Source: Myxococcaceae bacterium (lineage in GTDB: Bacteria > Myxococcota_A > Polyangia > Polyangiales > Ga0077539). Taken from it: a stretch of 64,000 nt of DNA. Below the pieces are notes generated by a model. It made no database searches. It was given only the letters and a program-made list of their open reading frames with translations, and was not told the origin of the DNA. Shown here piece by piece: positions 16,337 through 24,723 of this stretch. The number at the start of each line of letters is the position of its first letter. The first letter of the stretch is position 1. The stretch is taken from the NCBI GenBank assembly GCA_004297725.1, contig SCUS01000064.1, forward strand, positions 1-64,000, read 5' to 3'. A program made the translations under genes and the position numbers.

Positions 16337-17068
16337 TCAGCGGACGTCCATCACCTCGACCTGCTCCCCGCGGAGCACCCTCGCGACGGGCCAGCGGGCC
16401 AGCGTCTCCGGCGTCACCGGGGTGCACTCGCTCGCCCCGAGGGCCCGCGCGACGTCCTCGTTGGCCGACACCACCAGCGTCACCGACGCGCCGCCGCCGT
16501 ACACCAGGATCGCCTCCATCAGCGACACGCGCTCGCCGCGCCAGGTGATGCGCCGCACCGGCGAGGCGTCCGCGCGCTCGGGGCAGTCCCAGAAGCCCGT
16601 CGGGTCGCCGTAGCGCGCCCGCATCGCCTCGAAGTGGCCGCGCAGCGCGGTGACGTCGTCGAGCCGGGACAGCACCTGCACCTTCACCAGCACCTGCGGG
16701 CGCGGCGCCACCTGGGCGACCACGCGCGCTCCCTGGTCGAGCACCTCCTCCCAGAGCGGCGCGTCGGCCCGGCTCCCGCGGCCCTCGCGCATCGCCGGTC
16801 GGGCGGCGCGCAGCGCGTCGAGGCTCATGCCCAGGTACACCCCGCGGAGCTCGTCGGGCATCCAGCGCGCGGACTCTGCGGCGATGCCCTGGAGCGCGGC
16901 GCGGGCTCCGGTGGAGGGCGACGGCGCGGAGGCGCGGGGACGCGGCGGAGGCGGAGGCGGCGGGGCCGAGGCGCGCCAGGAGATGAGCCCCACCAGGAGG
17001 GCGATGGCGAGGAGCGCGGTGACGAGGAAGGTCCAGGGTCGGAGCACGGCGGGGAGGGAGCTTCGCAC
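16337..17068 (-). CDS. Membrane-anchored hypothetical protein, 243 aa
   Basis: GTG 17068 (or GTG 17047) begins a protein with one N-terminal transmembrane helix (FLVTALLAIALLVGLISW), a Pro-rich linker containing a run of seven prolines, and a soluble C-terminal domain of about 180 residues (DELRGVYLGMSLDALRAARP, then ALRGHFEAMRARYGDPTGFW). The layout suggests a periplasmic protein tethered to the inner membrane. The LGMSLDALRAARP stretch resembles short repeats in other myxobacterial hypothetical proteins, but no function follows. It starts 17 nt after the Pit transporter gene and is probably co-transcribed with it. Confidence 0.65.
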   Translation of the reverse strand: MRSSLPAVLRPWTFLVTALLAIALLVGLISWRASAPPPPPPPRPRASAPSPSTGARAALQGIAAESARWMPDELRGVYLGMSLDALRAARPAMREGRGSRADAPLWEEVLDQGARVVAQVAPRPQVLVKVQVLSRLDDVTALRGHFEAMRARYGDPTGFWDCPERADASPVRRITWRGERVSLMEAILVYGGGASVTLVVSANEDVARALGASECTPVTPETLARWPVARVLRGEQVEVMDVR

Positions 17069-17085
17069 GGGCCCCGCGCGGCCGG

Positions 17086-18501
17086 TCAGCCGAAGGCGAG
17101 GCGCATCAGGGTGAAGAGCACCCCGGCGAGGAGCATCGTGACCGGGAGCGTGAGCACCCAGGCGATGACGATGTTGCGGACGGTGGTGTGCTGCACCCCG
17201 GCGCCCTTGGCCACCATGGTCCCCGCGATGCCCGAGGAGAGGACGTGGGTGGTGCTCACCGGCAGGCCGGTGGCGCTCGCAATGCCGATGGTGCTTGCGG
17301 CGATGAGCTCGGCGCACGCGCCCTGGGCGTAGGTGAGGTGCGCCTTGCCGATCTTCTCGCCGACGGTCACCACGATGCGCCGCCAGCCGACCATGGTGCC
17401 GATGCCGAGGGAGAGGGCGATGGCGAGGAGCACCCACGAGGGCGCGTAGTCGGTCAGGCGGCGCAGCGCCTTGCGATCGCTGGCGAGGGCGCGCGCCTCG
17501 CTCGAGGAGAGGCCGAGGCCGCCGCGCTTCACCAGCGCCTCCAGGGACTTGTCGGCGGTCAGGATCTCCTGGCGCACCGCGAAGCGCTCGGTGCGCGGGA
17601 TCTCGGCGATGCGGCCGCGACCCGCGAGGTGCTGACGGACGCCCAGGAACTGCGTGCGCACGACGGTCGCGTCGGCGGAGCCAGCCCGGTCGCTGTGGCG
17701 CTCGATGGTCTGCTCGATGGAGTCGACCGCGCGCAGCGTGCGCTGGATCTCCGCCTGCGTGGCGCCGGCGTCGAGGGCGAAGCCCGCGGGGACGATCCCG
17801 ATGAGGATCAGCATCACCAGCCCGACGCCCTTCTGGCCGTCGTTGGAGCCGTGCGCGAGGCTCACGCCGGAGCAGGTCGCGATGAGCATCGCGCGGATGA
17901 GCGGGGGCGGCGGGACGTCCTGCACCGGCGGTTCGTGCATGGCGTGGCTGCGCCCGAAGAGCCGCTTCACCAGCAGGAGCAGCAGCCCCGCGGCGAGGAA
18001 GCCAAAGAGCGGTGAGATCACCAGCGAGAGCATGGTCTCGGCGACCTTGGTGAGATTGATCCCCTGGCCGAAGACGTGGCCCGCGCGCATGGAGTTGGCG
18101 AGGCCGACGCCGATGATCGAACCGATGAGGGTGTGCGAGCTGGAGGCCGGGATGCCGAGGTACCAGGTGCCGAGGTTCCAGAGGATGGCCGAGAGCAGCA
18201 GGGACAGCACCGTCGCGATGCCGATGCCCGAGCCGCCCGCCACCACGAGGTCGAGCGGGAGCAGCTTGATGATCCCCATGGCGACGGAGATGCCGCCGAT
18301 GAGCACGCCGGCGAAGTTGAAGAAGGCCGACACCACGACGGCCACCGTCGGCTTGAGCGCGTGGGTGTAGATCACCGTCGCGACGGCGTTGGCCGTGTCG
18401 TGAAACCCGTTGACGAACTCGAAGCCCAACGCGATGGCTAGGCAGACGAAGAGCAACAGCGCGCTGCCGGTGCTGAGGCCGTGGTCGAAGAGTGGGTTCA
18501 T
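17086..18501 (-). CDS. pit: Inorganic phosphate transporter, PiT family
   Basis: A 471-aa membrane transporter with the two inverted PiT (PHO-4) repeats: EFVNGFHDTANAVATVIYT near residue 28 and GVSLAHGSNDGQKGVGLVM in the middle, plus PASSSHTLIGSIIG and PVSTTHVLSSGI. About ten hydrophobic segments are visible, and a large soluble loop lies between the fifth and later helices. PiT carriers import phosphate, often as metal-phosphate, with protons or sodium. ATG 18501 directly begins the conserved N-terminus; the frame continues upstream without coding character. A TATGCT hexamer about 70 nt upstream is a possible -10 element. Confidence 0.93.
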   Translation of the reverse strand: MNPLFDHGLSTGSALLLFVCLAIALGFEFVNGFHDTANAVATVIYTHALKPTVAVVVSAFFNFAGVLIGGISVAMGIIKLLPLDLVVAGGSGIGIATVLSLLLSAILWNLGTWYLGIPASSSHTLIGSIIGVGLANSMRAGHVFGQGINLTKVAETMLSLVISPLFGFLAAGLLLLLVKRLFGRSHAMHEPPVQDVPPPPLIRAMLIATCSGVSLAHGSNDGQKGVGLVMLILIGIVPAGFALDAGATQAEIQRTLRAVDSIEQTIERHSDRAGSADATVVRTQFLGVRQHLAGRGRIAEIPRTERFAVRQEILTADKSLEALVKRGGLGLSSSEARALASDRKALRRLTDYAPSWVLLAIALSLGIGTMVGWRRIVVTVGEKIGKAHLTYAQGACAELIAASTIGIASATGLPVSTTHVLSSGIAGTMVAKGAGVQHTTVRNIVIAWVLTLPVTMLLAGVLFTLMRLAFG

Positions 18502-18637
18502 CCGGGCGACTGCCTCGTTACCTTTCCCGGAGCGGCGTGGCCAGAACAAGGAGGCCGCGCGCCCGGTGTCGACGGCGGGAGCATAGGCGGGTCTCGTGGC
18601 AGGACGGTGACAACTTCGCCCCAGGGCGGCGGTGTCG

Positions 18638-19573
18638 TCAGCGGCAGATGTGGGGGTGGCAGCCCGCAGGGTCGCCCGCCGCGCGGGCCGACATCCGGAA
18701 GGCGCCCGTGACGTCGCAGGCCCAGAAGGGCGGCGAGGCCTCGGTCTGCGGCGCGACGCCGCGGTGCGTCCCGCAGGAGCAGGTGCCGTCGCGGCGCTGG
18801 TAGCAGAGCTCGATGTCCGCGGCGGTCGGGCAGTTGTTGCGAACGCGCACCTCCACGCTGTCGACGTCCCCGCAGTGGGTGCCGCGGACACCGTAGACGA
18901 TCTCCACGCAGCCATCGAGGTTGGTGCACGCCGAGCGGAGCGTGGCGCCGCAGGAGGCGCGGTCGGGAGCGCAGACGGACACGCCCCCGGTGGTCATCGC
19001 GCAACACGCTCCGTTGCAGTCCCCGTCGGCGGCGCAGGTCGGGAGGCAGATGGGGGCCGGGCCGATCCAGACGCAGCCCTCGCCGGACGCGCAGGCGGGC
19101 GTGCAGCTTCGGCCCGCGGGGGCGCCGGGCAGGCAGGTGTACCGCTCGGAGGGCGCGCACACCGAGCGGGTGCCGCCCGCGACCCGATCGGCGATCTCGA
19201 CGCAGCAGCCCGACGGGCAGTCGGCGTTGGCCTCGCAGGGCGCCGCGCAGCGAACGCCCTCGGAGCCCCAGTCGACGCAGGCGTTGTCGAGCGCGCAGGA
19301 CTCCCGCCCGCACTGCAGCCGACCACCCGGGCCCACGAGCCAGGCCGCCTCGACGCACGCCCCCTCGGAGCCGCCGAGCGGCACGGCGCAGACCTGCAGT
19401 CCCCCGTCCATCGCAGGGCAGCGGGTGCCCGTGGAGCACCCGGCGCCGCAGCGGCAGTCGCTCTCCGCGCGGCACACCCGATGCTCGCCCTCGGCGCAGG
19501 ATGCGCTCCCCTGGTCGCCCCCGCACCCGAGGAGCATCCACGCCATCAACAGCACGCATCGCCAGGGAGCCAT
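18638..19573 (-). CDS. Cysteine-rich lipoprotein, 311 aa
   Basis: A secreted lipoprotein: signal APWRCVLLMAWMLLGCGG with the lipobox Cys at residue 17, then a mature part containing more than 30 cysteines in Gly/Asp-rich loops. Several units share a pattern such as CPSGCCVEIADRVAGGTRSVC and CNGACCAMTTGGVSVC, suggesting short disulfide-bonded repeats. The C-terminal part (DSVEVRVRNNCPTAADIELCY) looks like a beta domain. Such proteins are common in Myxococcota and of unknown role. It is divergent from the GT-C protein gene, and the two starts are 71 nt apart. Confidence 0.75.
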   Translation of the reverse strand: MAPWRCVLLMAWMLLGCGGDQGSASCAEGEHRVCRAESDCRCGAGCSTGTRCPAMDGGLQVCAVPLGGSEGACVEAAWLVGPGGRLQCGRESCALDNACVDWGSEGVRCAAPCEANADCPSGCCVEIADRVAGGTRSVCAPSERYTCLPGAPAGRSCTPACASGEGCVWIGPAPICLPTCAADGDCNGACCAMTTGGVSVCAPDRASCGATLRSACTNLDGCVEIVYGVRGTHCGDVDSVEVRVRNNCPTAADIELCYQRRDGTCSCGTHRGVAPQTEASPPFWACDVTGAFRMSARAAGDPAGCHPHICR

Positions 19574-19600
19574 TCGCAGCCGTGATGGAATGGCACATCA

Positions 19601-19653
19601 CCGCGGCGTGTCGAGCCCCGCGGGCCGCTGATAGAGTCCGCGGCGTGTCGAGC
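19601..19653 (+). repeat. 16-bp direct repeat at the GT-C gene start
   Basis: CCGCGGCGTGTCGAGC occurs at 19601-19616 and again at 19638-19653. The second copy contains the start codon and first two codons of the downstream gene (GTG TCG AGC). The first copy opens an eight-codon decoy frame that ends in TGA at the candidate -10 element. It looks like a small local duplication of the start region. Confidence 0.75.
19632..19637 (+). promoter_or_regulatory. -10 hexamer for a probable leaderless transcript
   Basis: TAGAGT, preceded by TGA (a TG-N extended -10), ends 7 nt before GTG 19645. There is no Shine-Dalgarno sequence between them, so the first transcribed base would be at or next to the start codon. 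Confidence 0.5.
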
Positions 19654-21738
19654 GCAGCCGCCTCCCCGGGCCCCTGGATCACGGCCGTCGCGGTGGTCCT
19701 CGCGGCCGCCGCGCTCACCTTTGCGCCTTCGCTCTCCGGCGGCTTCGTCTGGGACGACCAGCTCCTCATCGTCGCCAACGAGCGCGTGCGCGACCTCGCC
19801 GCCCTCCCCCAGGTCTTCGGCCGAAGCTTCTGGGACGTCTCCATCGCCAGCGCCGACCTACGCGGCGGCTCGTACTACCGCCCGCTGATCGCGGCGGCGT
19901 TTGCGGTGGAGTTCCAGCTCTTCGGGCTGCGCGCCTGGGGCTACCACGCGGTCAACGTGGCGCTTCACCTCGCGTGCACCCTGCTCGTCGCCCGCTGGCT
20001 CTTCGCCCGCCTGCGCGCCGACGCCCCGGACGCTCCTCCGCCCGTCGCCGCCGCCGCGCTGGGCGCCGCGCTCTTCGCGATGCATCCCTCGCGCGTCGAG
20101 TCCGTCGCCTGGATCTCCGGCAGCACCGACCTCTGGGCCACCCTCTTCTCCCTCGCCGCGCTCGGCGCCTGGCAGCGCGTCCGAGGCCTCCACGGCGTCG
20201 TCGGGACCACCCTCGCCACGCTCGCGGCAGCCCTCTGCAAGGAGTCCGCGCTGGTGCTGCCGGTGCTGCTCGCGATCGAGCGAGGCCGACGTCCGTGGCG
20301 CGACCTCGCGGGCCCCTCCGCCGCCGTCGCCGCCGTCGTCGCCGCGCGGCTGTTCTTACTGGGTCCGGTATTCCATGGCGAGGGGGAGGGCCTCCCCGGA
20401 GCGGCGGCGCGCGTGCTCTCCTCCGTGGGTCACCTCGTCCGCCTCGTGCTCGTCCCGTGGCCTCCCACGGTGATGCCCGCGTTCGTCCGCTTCGAGGCCT
20501 CCGGCCCCGTCGCCTACGACGCCTGGTCGGTGGCGCTCGGCGCGCTCTTCCTCACCGGCGCCGCGGCGCTTCTCCTCGGCTCCCTCCGCCGCCCCTCGCT
20601 CCGCCCGTGGGCGCGGGACCTCTCGATCCTGCTCGTCGCACTGGCCCCCGCGGTCAACCTCGCTCCGCTGCGCCTCCAGACGCTGGTCGCCCCCCGCTTC
20701 CTCTACCTCCCGCTGCTCGGGGTCTGCGCGCTCCTCGCCCGCGCCCTGTCGCGCGTCCCTCCCTCCCAGGCGCGCGCCGTGACGATGGCGTGCGGCGCGG
20801 GCCTCCTCCTCTGCGCCTCGCTGGTCGTCCGGCACACCGCGGCCTTCGCCTCGTCGGCCGACCTCTGGGCCTGGGAGGTCGCGATCAACCCCGACAACCA
20901 CTTCGCGCTGAAGGCCCTCGCCATCGCCCGCACCCGCGAGCGCCGACCGATCGAGGCGCTGCAGCTCTCGATCCGCGCCTTCGAGGCGGCGGGCCGGACG
21001 CACGCCCGCCAGGCACGGGTCGACCGCGCCCTCGACGTCGCGAGCCGGGTGAGCGACCTCACCCCCGAGGCCGACCAGGAGACCCTCGTCGCGGTGCGGT
21101 CCTTCCTCGAGGCCTTCGCGCCCTCAGGCCGTGGGCCCGCGGTGCTCTCGACCCGCGCGGTGCGGCTCCGGCTGCCGCTCGACGAGGCCGACCGCGACGG
21201 CCGCATCCGCCACGCGTGGCGCATCCCCTACGCCATCGCCCTCGCCCGCACCCTGCGGTACCAGGAGTCCGAGGCGGTGCTGCGGGCGATCCTCCGAGAC
21301 CAGCGCCGGGACGCGCTCGCGTGGCGCAACCTCCTCCTCGTCACCGCCTGCCAGGAGCGCTGGTCCGACGCGCTCTCCGCCTGCGCGCCCGCCCTCCGCG
21401 CCAACCCCTCCGACGCCACCGCGCGGCACCTGTGCGACGCCATCGCGCGCGCCGAAGCGCTCTCCCGAGCGACCCCGGCGGAGCCCCTCGACGCCCTGGT
21501 GCATCGCTCCAGGCTGCTGCTCTCCATCGGAGCGCGAGAGCTGGTTCGCCGCATGGTCGAGCCGGCCGCCGCGCAGCACCCCGAGCGGGCCGACCTCGCG
21601 CTGCTGCTGGTGAGGGCGGACCTCGCGGACGGCGTGCTCGACCGGGCCCGAGCGAGGCTCGACGCGCAGCGCGCCCGGGGTTCTACGCCCGAGCTCGAGG
21701 CGCTCGGTCATGAGCTCGATCGACGCTCGTCTCCCTGA
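19645..21738 (+). CDS. GT-C membrane protein, TMTC-like, with helical-repeat C-terminus
   Basis: A 697-aa protein. The first 420 residues contain about ten transmembrane helices and the conserved features of TMTC/GT-C glycosyltransferase-like proteins: FVWDDQLLI (acidic pair near residue 29), GSYYRPL, HPSRVESVAWISGSTDLW and ALCKESAL. The last 280 residues are soluble and built of TPR-like helical pairs (ALRANPSDATARHL and similar). Eukaryotic TMTC proteins transfer mannose from a lipid donor to protein; the bacterial substrate is unknown. GTG 19645 is chosen because it follows a -10 hexamer by 7 nt and because the upstream frame lacks coding character. The next gene is read in the same direction. 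Confidence 0.85.
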   Translation: MSSAAASPGPWITAVAVVLAAAALTFAPSLSGGFVWDDQLLIVANERVRDLAALPQVFGRSFWDVSIASADLRGGSYYRPLIAAAFAVEFQLFGLRAWGYHAVNVALHLACTLLVARWLFARLRADAPDAPPPVAAAALGAALFAMHPSRVESVAWISGSTDLWATLFSLAALGAWQRVRGLHGVVGTTLATLAAALCKESALVLPVLLAIERGRRPWRDLAGPSAAVAAVVAARLFLLGPVFHGEGEGLPGAAARVLSSVGHLVRLVLVPWPPTVMPAFVRFEASGPVAYDAWSVALGALFLTGAAALLLGSLRRPSLRPWARDLSILLVALAPAVNLAPLRLQTLVAPRFLYLPLLGVCALLARALSRVPPSQARAVTMACGAGLLLCASLVVRHTAAFASSADLWAWEVAINPDNHFALKALAIARTRERRPIEALQLSIRAFEAAGRTHARQARVDRALDVASRVSDLTPEADQETLVAVRSFLEAFAPSGRGPAVLSTRAVRLRLPLDEADRDGRIRHAWRIPYAIALARTLRYQESEAVLRAILRDQRRDALAWRNLLLVTACQERWSDALSACAPALRANPSDATARHLCDAIARAEALSRATPAEPLDALVHRSRLLLSIGARELVRRMVEPAAAQHPERADLALLLVRADLADGVLDRARARLDAQRARGSTPELEALGHELDRRSSP

Positions 21739-21751
21739 GCGGCCGTCGACG

Positions 21752-21757
21752 TATATT
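21752..21757 (+). promoter_or_regulatory. -10 hexamer for a probable leaderless transcript
   Basis: TATATT lies 6 nt before GTG 21764, in the 25-nt gap after the GT-C gene. There is no Shine-Dalgarno sequence, so transcription would begin at the start codon. TA-rich hexamers are rare in this GC-rich window. Confidence 0.5.
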
Positions 21758-21763
21758 CGCCGC

Positions 21764-22987
21764 GTGAAATCCCACATGGCCATCGCGGGCCTGGCCGCGC
21801 TCGCTCTCCACGGCTGCGATGACGCGGCCCCCGCCGTGACCGACGCGGCCCCCCTCGACGCGGCCCCCCTCGACGCGCTCGTCGTCGACGACCTGGCGCG
21901 GACCACCGACGATCGCCCCGTCGACCCGCCGCGCGACGTGCCGCCGCCCATCGACCTCGGCTCCGGTCCGATCGATCCGGCGAGTTGGCCCGTCGACCGC
22001 CCGGGCCCCTACCGAGTCGGCTACCGAACCTTCCGCCACACGTACACGCCGCGCGGGAGCTCCACGCCCCGCACCATCCCGCTGCACATCTGGTATCCGA
22101 CGCTGGTCGCCGAGGGGGCGCACCCCACCTACGCGCTGATCTTCCGGGACACCGAGTCGTTCATCGACGCGCCGCCCGCGCCGCCCGCGCACCCCCGCGG
22201 CTACCCCGTGCACGTCTACTCGCACGGCCACCAGGGCTTCGGCCCCACCAGCCATTTCCTGATGCGCTACTTCGCCTCGCACGGCTGGATCAGCGTCGCC
22301 CCGGACCACATCGGCAACACCCTCCTCGACACGCCCGACCCTCGGCCCGTGCAGATCTACTACTGGCGCTCGCTCGACGTGAGCGCCGCCCTCGACGCCG
22401 TCTCCGCCCTGCCCCCGAGCGACCCGCTCTCCGGGCGCCTCGACGCCCGCGCGGCCGTCCTCTCGGGTCACTCCTTCGGCGTGCACACGCTCTGGGCGAG
22501 CGCCGGCGCGACCTTCGACGTCGACACCATCCGGCCCCGCTGCACCCCGAGAATCTCCTGCACCGAGGCCGACCTCGCGGAGTTCGGTCGGGGCGTCGCC
22601 GACCCTCGCTTCGCCGCGGTGATCCCCATGGCCGGCTCCATCGACCGAAGCTGGTTCGGCGCGTCGGGGCACCGCTCGGTGCGGGTGCCCGTCTTCTCCA
22701 TGAGCGGTACCCTCGACCCGGTCGGCGCCGACACCCAGTTCGACTCCACCTCGGGCGTAGACCTCACCTGGATCGACGTCCGCGGCGGCTGCCACCAGTT
22801 CTTCGCCCTCGGCCGCTGCCCGATGATCGACGACGCCCTCCAGGGCCCGATCGTCGGCACCTACGCCCTGGCCTTCGCGCGGCGCCACCTCCTCAGTGAC
22901 GCCGACCCGGCCGTGCGCGCCATCCTCGACGGAACCCGGGCCGTCCACGAGCGGGTCACCTTCCGCCATCACCCCGCGACGCCGTGA
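21764..22987 (+). CDS. Alpha/beta hydrolase lipoprotein, PAF-acetylhydrolase-like
   Basis: A 407-aa exported protein with a short lipoprotein signal (MAIAGLAALALHGC) and a Pro/Asp-rich spacer. The spacer includes a tandem 15-bp repeat (codons DAAPL twice). A hydrolase domain follows: the oxyanion region VYSHGHQGFG, the nucleophile elbow SGHSFGVHT (GxSxG), an acid candidate in MSGTLDPV and a His candidate in GGCHQFF, a complete Ser-Asp-His set. The layout resembles platelet-activating-factor acetylhydrolase and dienelactone hydrolase relatives, so an esterase or lipase on the cell surface is likely. GTG 21764 is chosen for its distance to the -10 element; ATG 21776 is also possible. Confidence 0.8.
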   Translation: MKSHMAIAGLAALALHGCDDAAPAVTDAAPLDAAPLDALVVDDLARTTDDRPVDPPRDVPPPIDLGSGPIDPASWPVDRPGPYRVGYRTFRHTYTPRGSSTPRTIPLHIWYPTLVAEGAHPTYALIFRDTESFIDAPPAPPAHPRGYPVHVYSHGHQGFGPTSHFLMRYFASHGWISVAPDHIGNTLLDTPDPRPVQIYYWRSLDVSAALDAVSALPPSDPLSGRLDARAAVLSGHSFGVHTLWASAGATFDVDTIRPRCTPRISCTEADLAEFGRGVADPRFAAVIPMAGSIDRSWFGASGHRSVRVPVFSMSGTLDPVGADTQFDSTSGVDLTWIDVRGGCHQFFALGRCPMIDDALQGPIVGTYALAFARRHLLSDADPAVRAILDGTRAVHERVTFRHHPATP

Positions 22988-23055
22988 GCCCCGGCGACGC
23001 GATTACAATCCCGTATACTGCCCCGCCGCCCTCAACCGCTGTCCGGAGGTTCCTC

Positions 23056-24723
23056 TTGCACGCGACGTATGCCTCCCGCTGGTCGCTCGCGCTCGCGCCG
23101 CTCCTCGCGGTCGCCTGCAGCGACGCCACGCCGCCTGCAGCTACGCCCGACGCGGGCGTGGCGCAGCCCCCCGCCACGGTGACGTACAACCCGCCCGAGC
23201 CGGTGCTCCGCCGGCTCACCAAGGGGCAGTACGTCAACGCCATCCACGACCTCCTCGGCGACGACCTGCTCGTCACCCGGCCGATGGAGCCCGACGTCCC
23301 GCTCGGCGGCTCGGTCTCTGTCGGCGCGGCCAGCACCAGCATCTCCCGGCGCGGCGTGGAGCAGTACGAGGCGCTGGCCTACGACCTCGCCGAGCAGCTC
23401 CTTCGCTCCGAGGCGCGGCGCGCCCGCGCGGTGGGCTGCACCCCGACCGGCACCGCCGACGCGGCCTGCGCGGAGACCTTCCTCCGCGCCACCGGCCGAA
23501 GGCTCTGGCGCCGCCCCCTCACCGACGCCGAGCTGAGCGCCCTGGTTACCCTGGCCGGTAATGCCGCCACCACGCTCAACGACTTCCACCGGGGCCTCGA
23601 GTACGCCCTCGCGGCGATGCTCCAGTCGCCGCATTTCCTCTTCCGCGCCGAGCTCGCGGAGCCCGGCTCCGGCGCCGCCGCCGCGCGCTTCAGCCCCTAC
23701 TCCCTCGCCTCGCGCCTCGCGTTCTTCCTCTGGAACAGCCCCCCCGACGACGCCCTCCTCACCGCCGCGGCGGAGGGGCGCCTCGACTCCGAGGAGGGCC
23801 TCCGCGCGGAGGTCGAGCGCATGCTCGCGTCGCCGAAGCTCAGCCGGGGGCTGCGGGCCTTCGTCACCGAGTGGCTCGGCCTGCAGCTCCTCGACGGCGT
23901 GTCGAAAGACCCGATGGTGTTCACCTCGTTCAGCAGCGACGTGCCCGCCGCGGCGCGCGAGGAGACGCTCTCCCTCGCGGAGCACCTCGCGATCACCCGC
24001 GACGCGGACTTCCGGGACATCCTCACGACGCGAGAGACCTTCGTAAACCGCCGCCTCGCGTCGATCTACAACGTGCGCGCCCCGTCGCAGACGAGGGCCG
24101 ACGGCTTCGGCCTCATCACCCTGCCGGCGGACTCTCCCCGCCGCGGGCTCCTCGGTCACGTGAGCGTGCTCGCCCTCGCGGCGCACCCGGTCTCGACCTC
24201 GCCGACGCTGCGCGGGAAGTTCATCCGCGAGTCGCTGCTCTGCAACGAGGTGCCGATGCCGCCGGTGAACGTCAACACCGCGCTCCCCGAGCCGTCGGCC
24301 TCGCTGCGCACGATGCGAGAGCGGCTGATCCAGCACCAGGCCGACCCGACGTGCCGGTCGTGCCACCTGCTGCTCGACCCCATCGGGCTCGCGCTCGAGC
24401 ACTTCAACGGCATCGGCGCGTGGCGCCCCGACGACCGCGGCGCCCGCATCGACCCGAGCGGCAACCTCGACGGGGTGAGCTACCGCGACGCGCTCGGTCT
24501 CACGCAGACCATCCACGACTCGCCCTCGTTTCCGCGCTGCGTGACCACGAGGCTCTACCGCTTCGCCTACGGTCGGCACGAGAGCGACGGCGAGGTGGCG
24601 GAGGTCGGGAGGCTCTCGCAAGACTTCGCGTACGGCGGCTATCGCCTGCGGAGGTTGATGTCATCCATCGCCACGAGCGCCGCGTTTCGCCGCGCCGACG
24701 GCGTTGCCGGGAGGCAGCCGTGA
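23056..24723 (+). CDS. DUF1592/DUF1588/DUF1585 lipoprotein
   Basis: A 555-aa protein made of the serial planctomycete/myxobacterial domains. The first is LRRLTKGQYVNAIHDLLGDD (DUF1587-like), then FLRATGRRLWRRPLTDAE (DUF1595), HRGLEYALAAMLQSPHFL and LAEHLAITRDADFRDIL (DUF1592). GLLGHVSVLALAAHPVSTSP, with the CRSCHLLLDPIGLALEHFN heme-like CxxCH, marks DUF1588, and CVTTRLYRFAYGR marks DUF1585. CRSCH suggests c-type heme attachment. The role of the family is not established. TTG 23056 is preferred: it has GGAGG at 6-nt spacing and begins a lipoprotein signal (LALAPLLAVAC). TATACT at 23014-23019 may be the -10. The stop overlaps the DUF1552 start. Confidence 0.88.
   Translation: MHATYASRWSLALAPLLAVACSDATPPAATPDAGVAQPPATVTYNPPEPVLRRLTKGQYVNAIHDLLGDDLLVTRPMEPDVPLGGSVSVGAASTSISRRGVEQYEALAYDLAEQLLRSEARRARAVGCTPTGTADAACAETFLRATGRRLWRRPLTDAELSALVTLAGNAATTLNDFHRGLEYALAAMLQSPHFLFRAELAEPGSGAAAARFSPYSLASRLAFFLWNSPPDDALLTAAAEGRLDSEEGLRAEVERMLASPKLSRGLRAFVTEWLGLQLLDGVSKDPMVFTSFSSDVPAAAREETLSLAEHLAITRDADFRDILTTRETFVNRRLASIYNVRAPSQTRADGFGLITLPADSPRRGLLGHVSVLALAAHPVSTSPTLRGKFIRESLLCNEVPMPPVNVNTALPEPSASLRTMRERLIQHQADPTCRSCHLLLDPIGLALEHFNGIGAWRPDDRGARIDPSGNLDGVSYRDALGLTQTIHDSPSFPRCVTTRLYRFAYGRHESDGEVAEVGRLSQDFAYGGYRLRRLMSSIATSAAFRRADGVAGRQP

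Noticed and set aside
21841..21874. Tandem 15-bp repeat considered as a regulatory repeat
   Set aside because: It lies inside the hydrolase lipoprotein gene and simply codes for two DAAPL units in the spacer after the lipobox.
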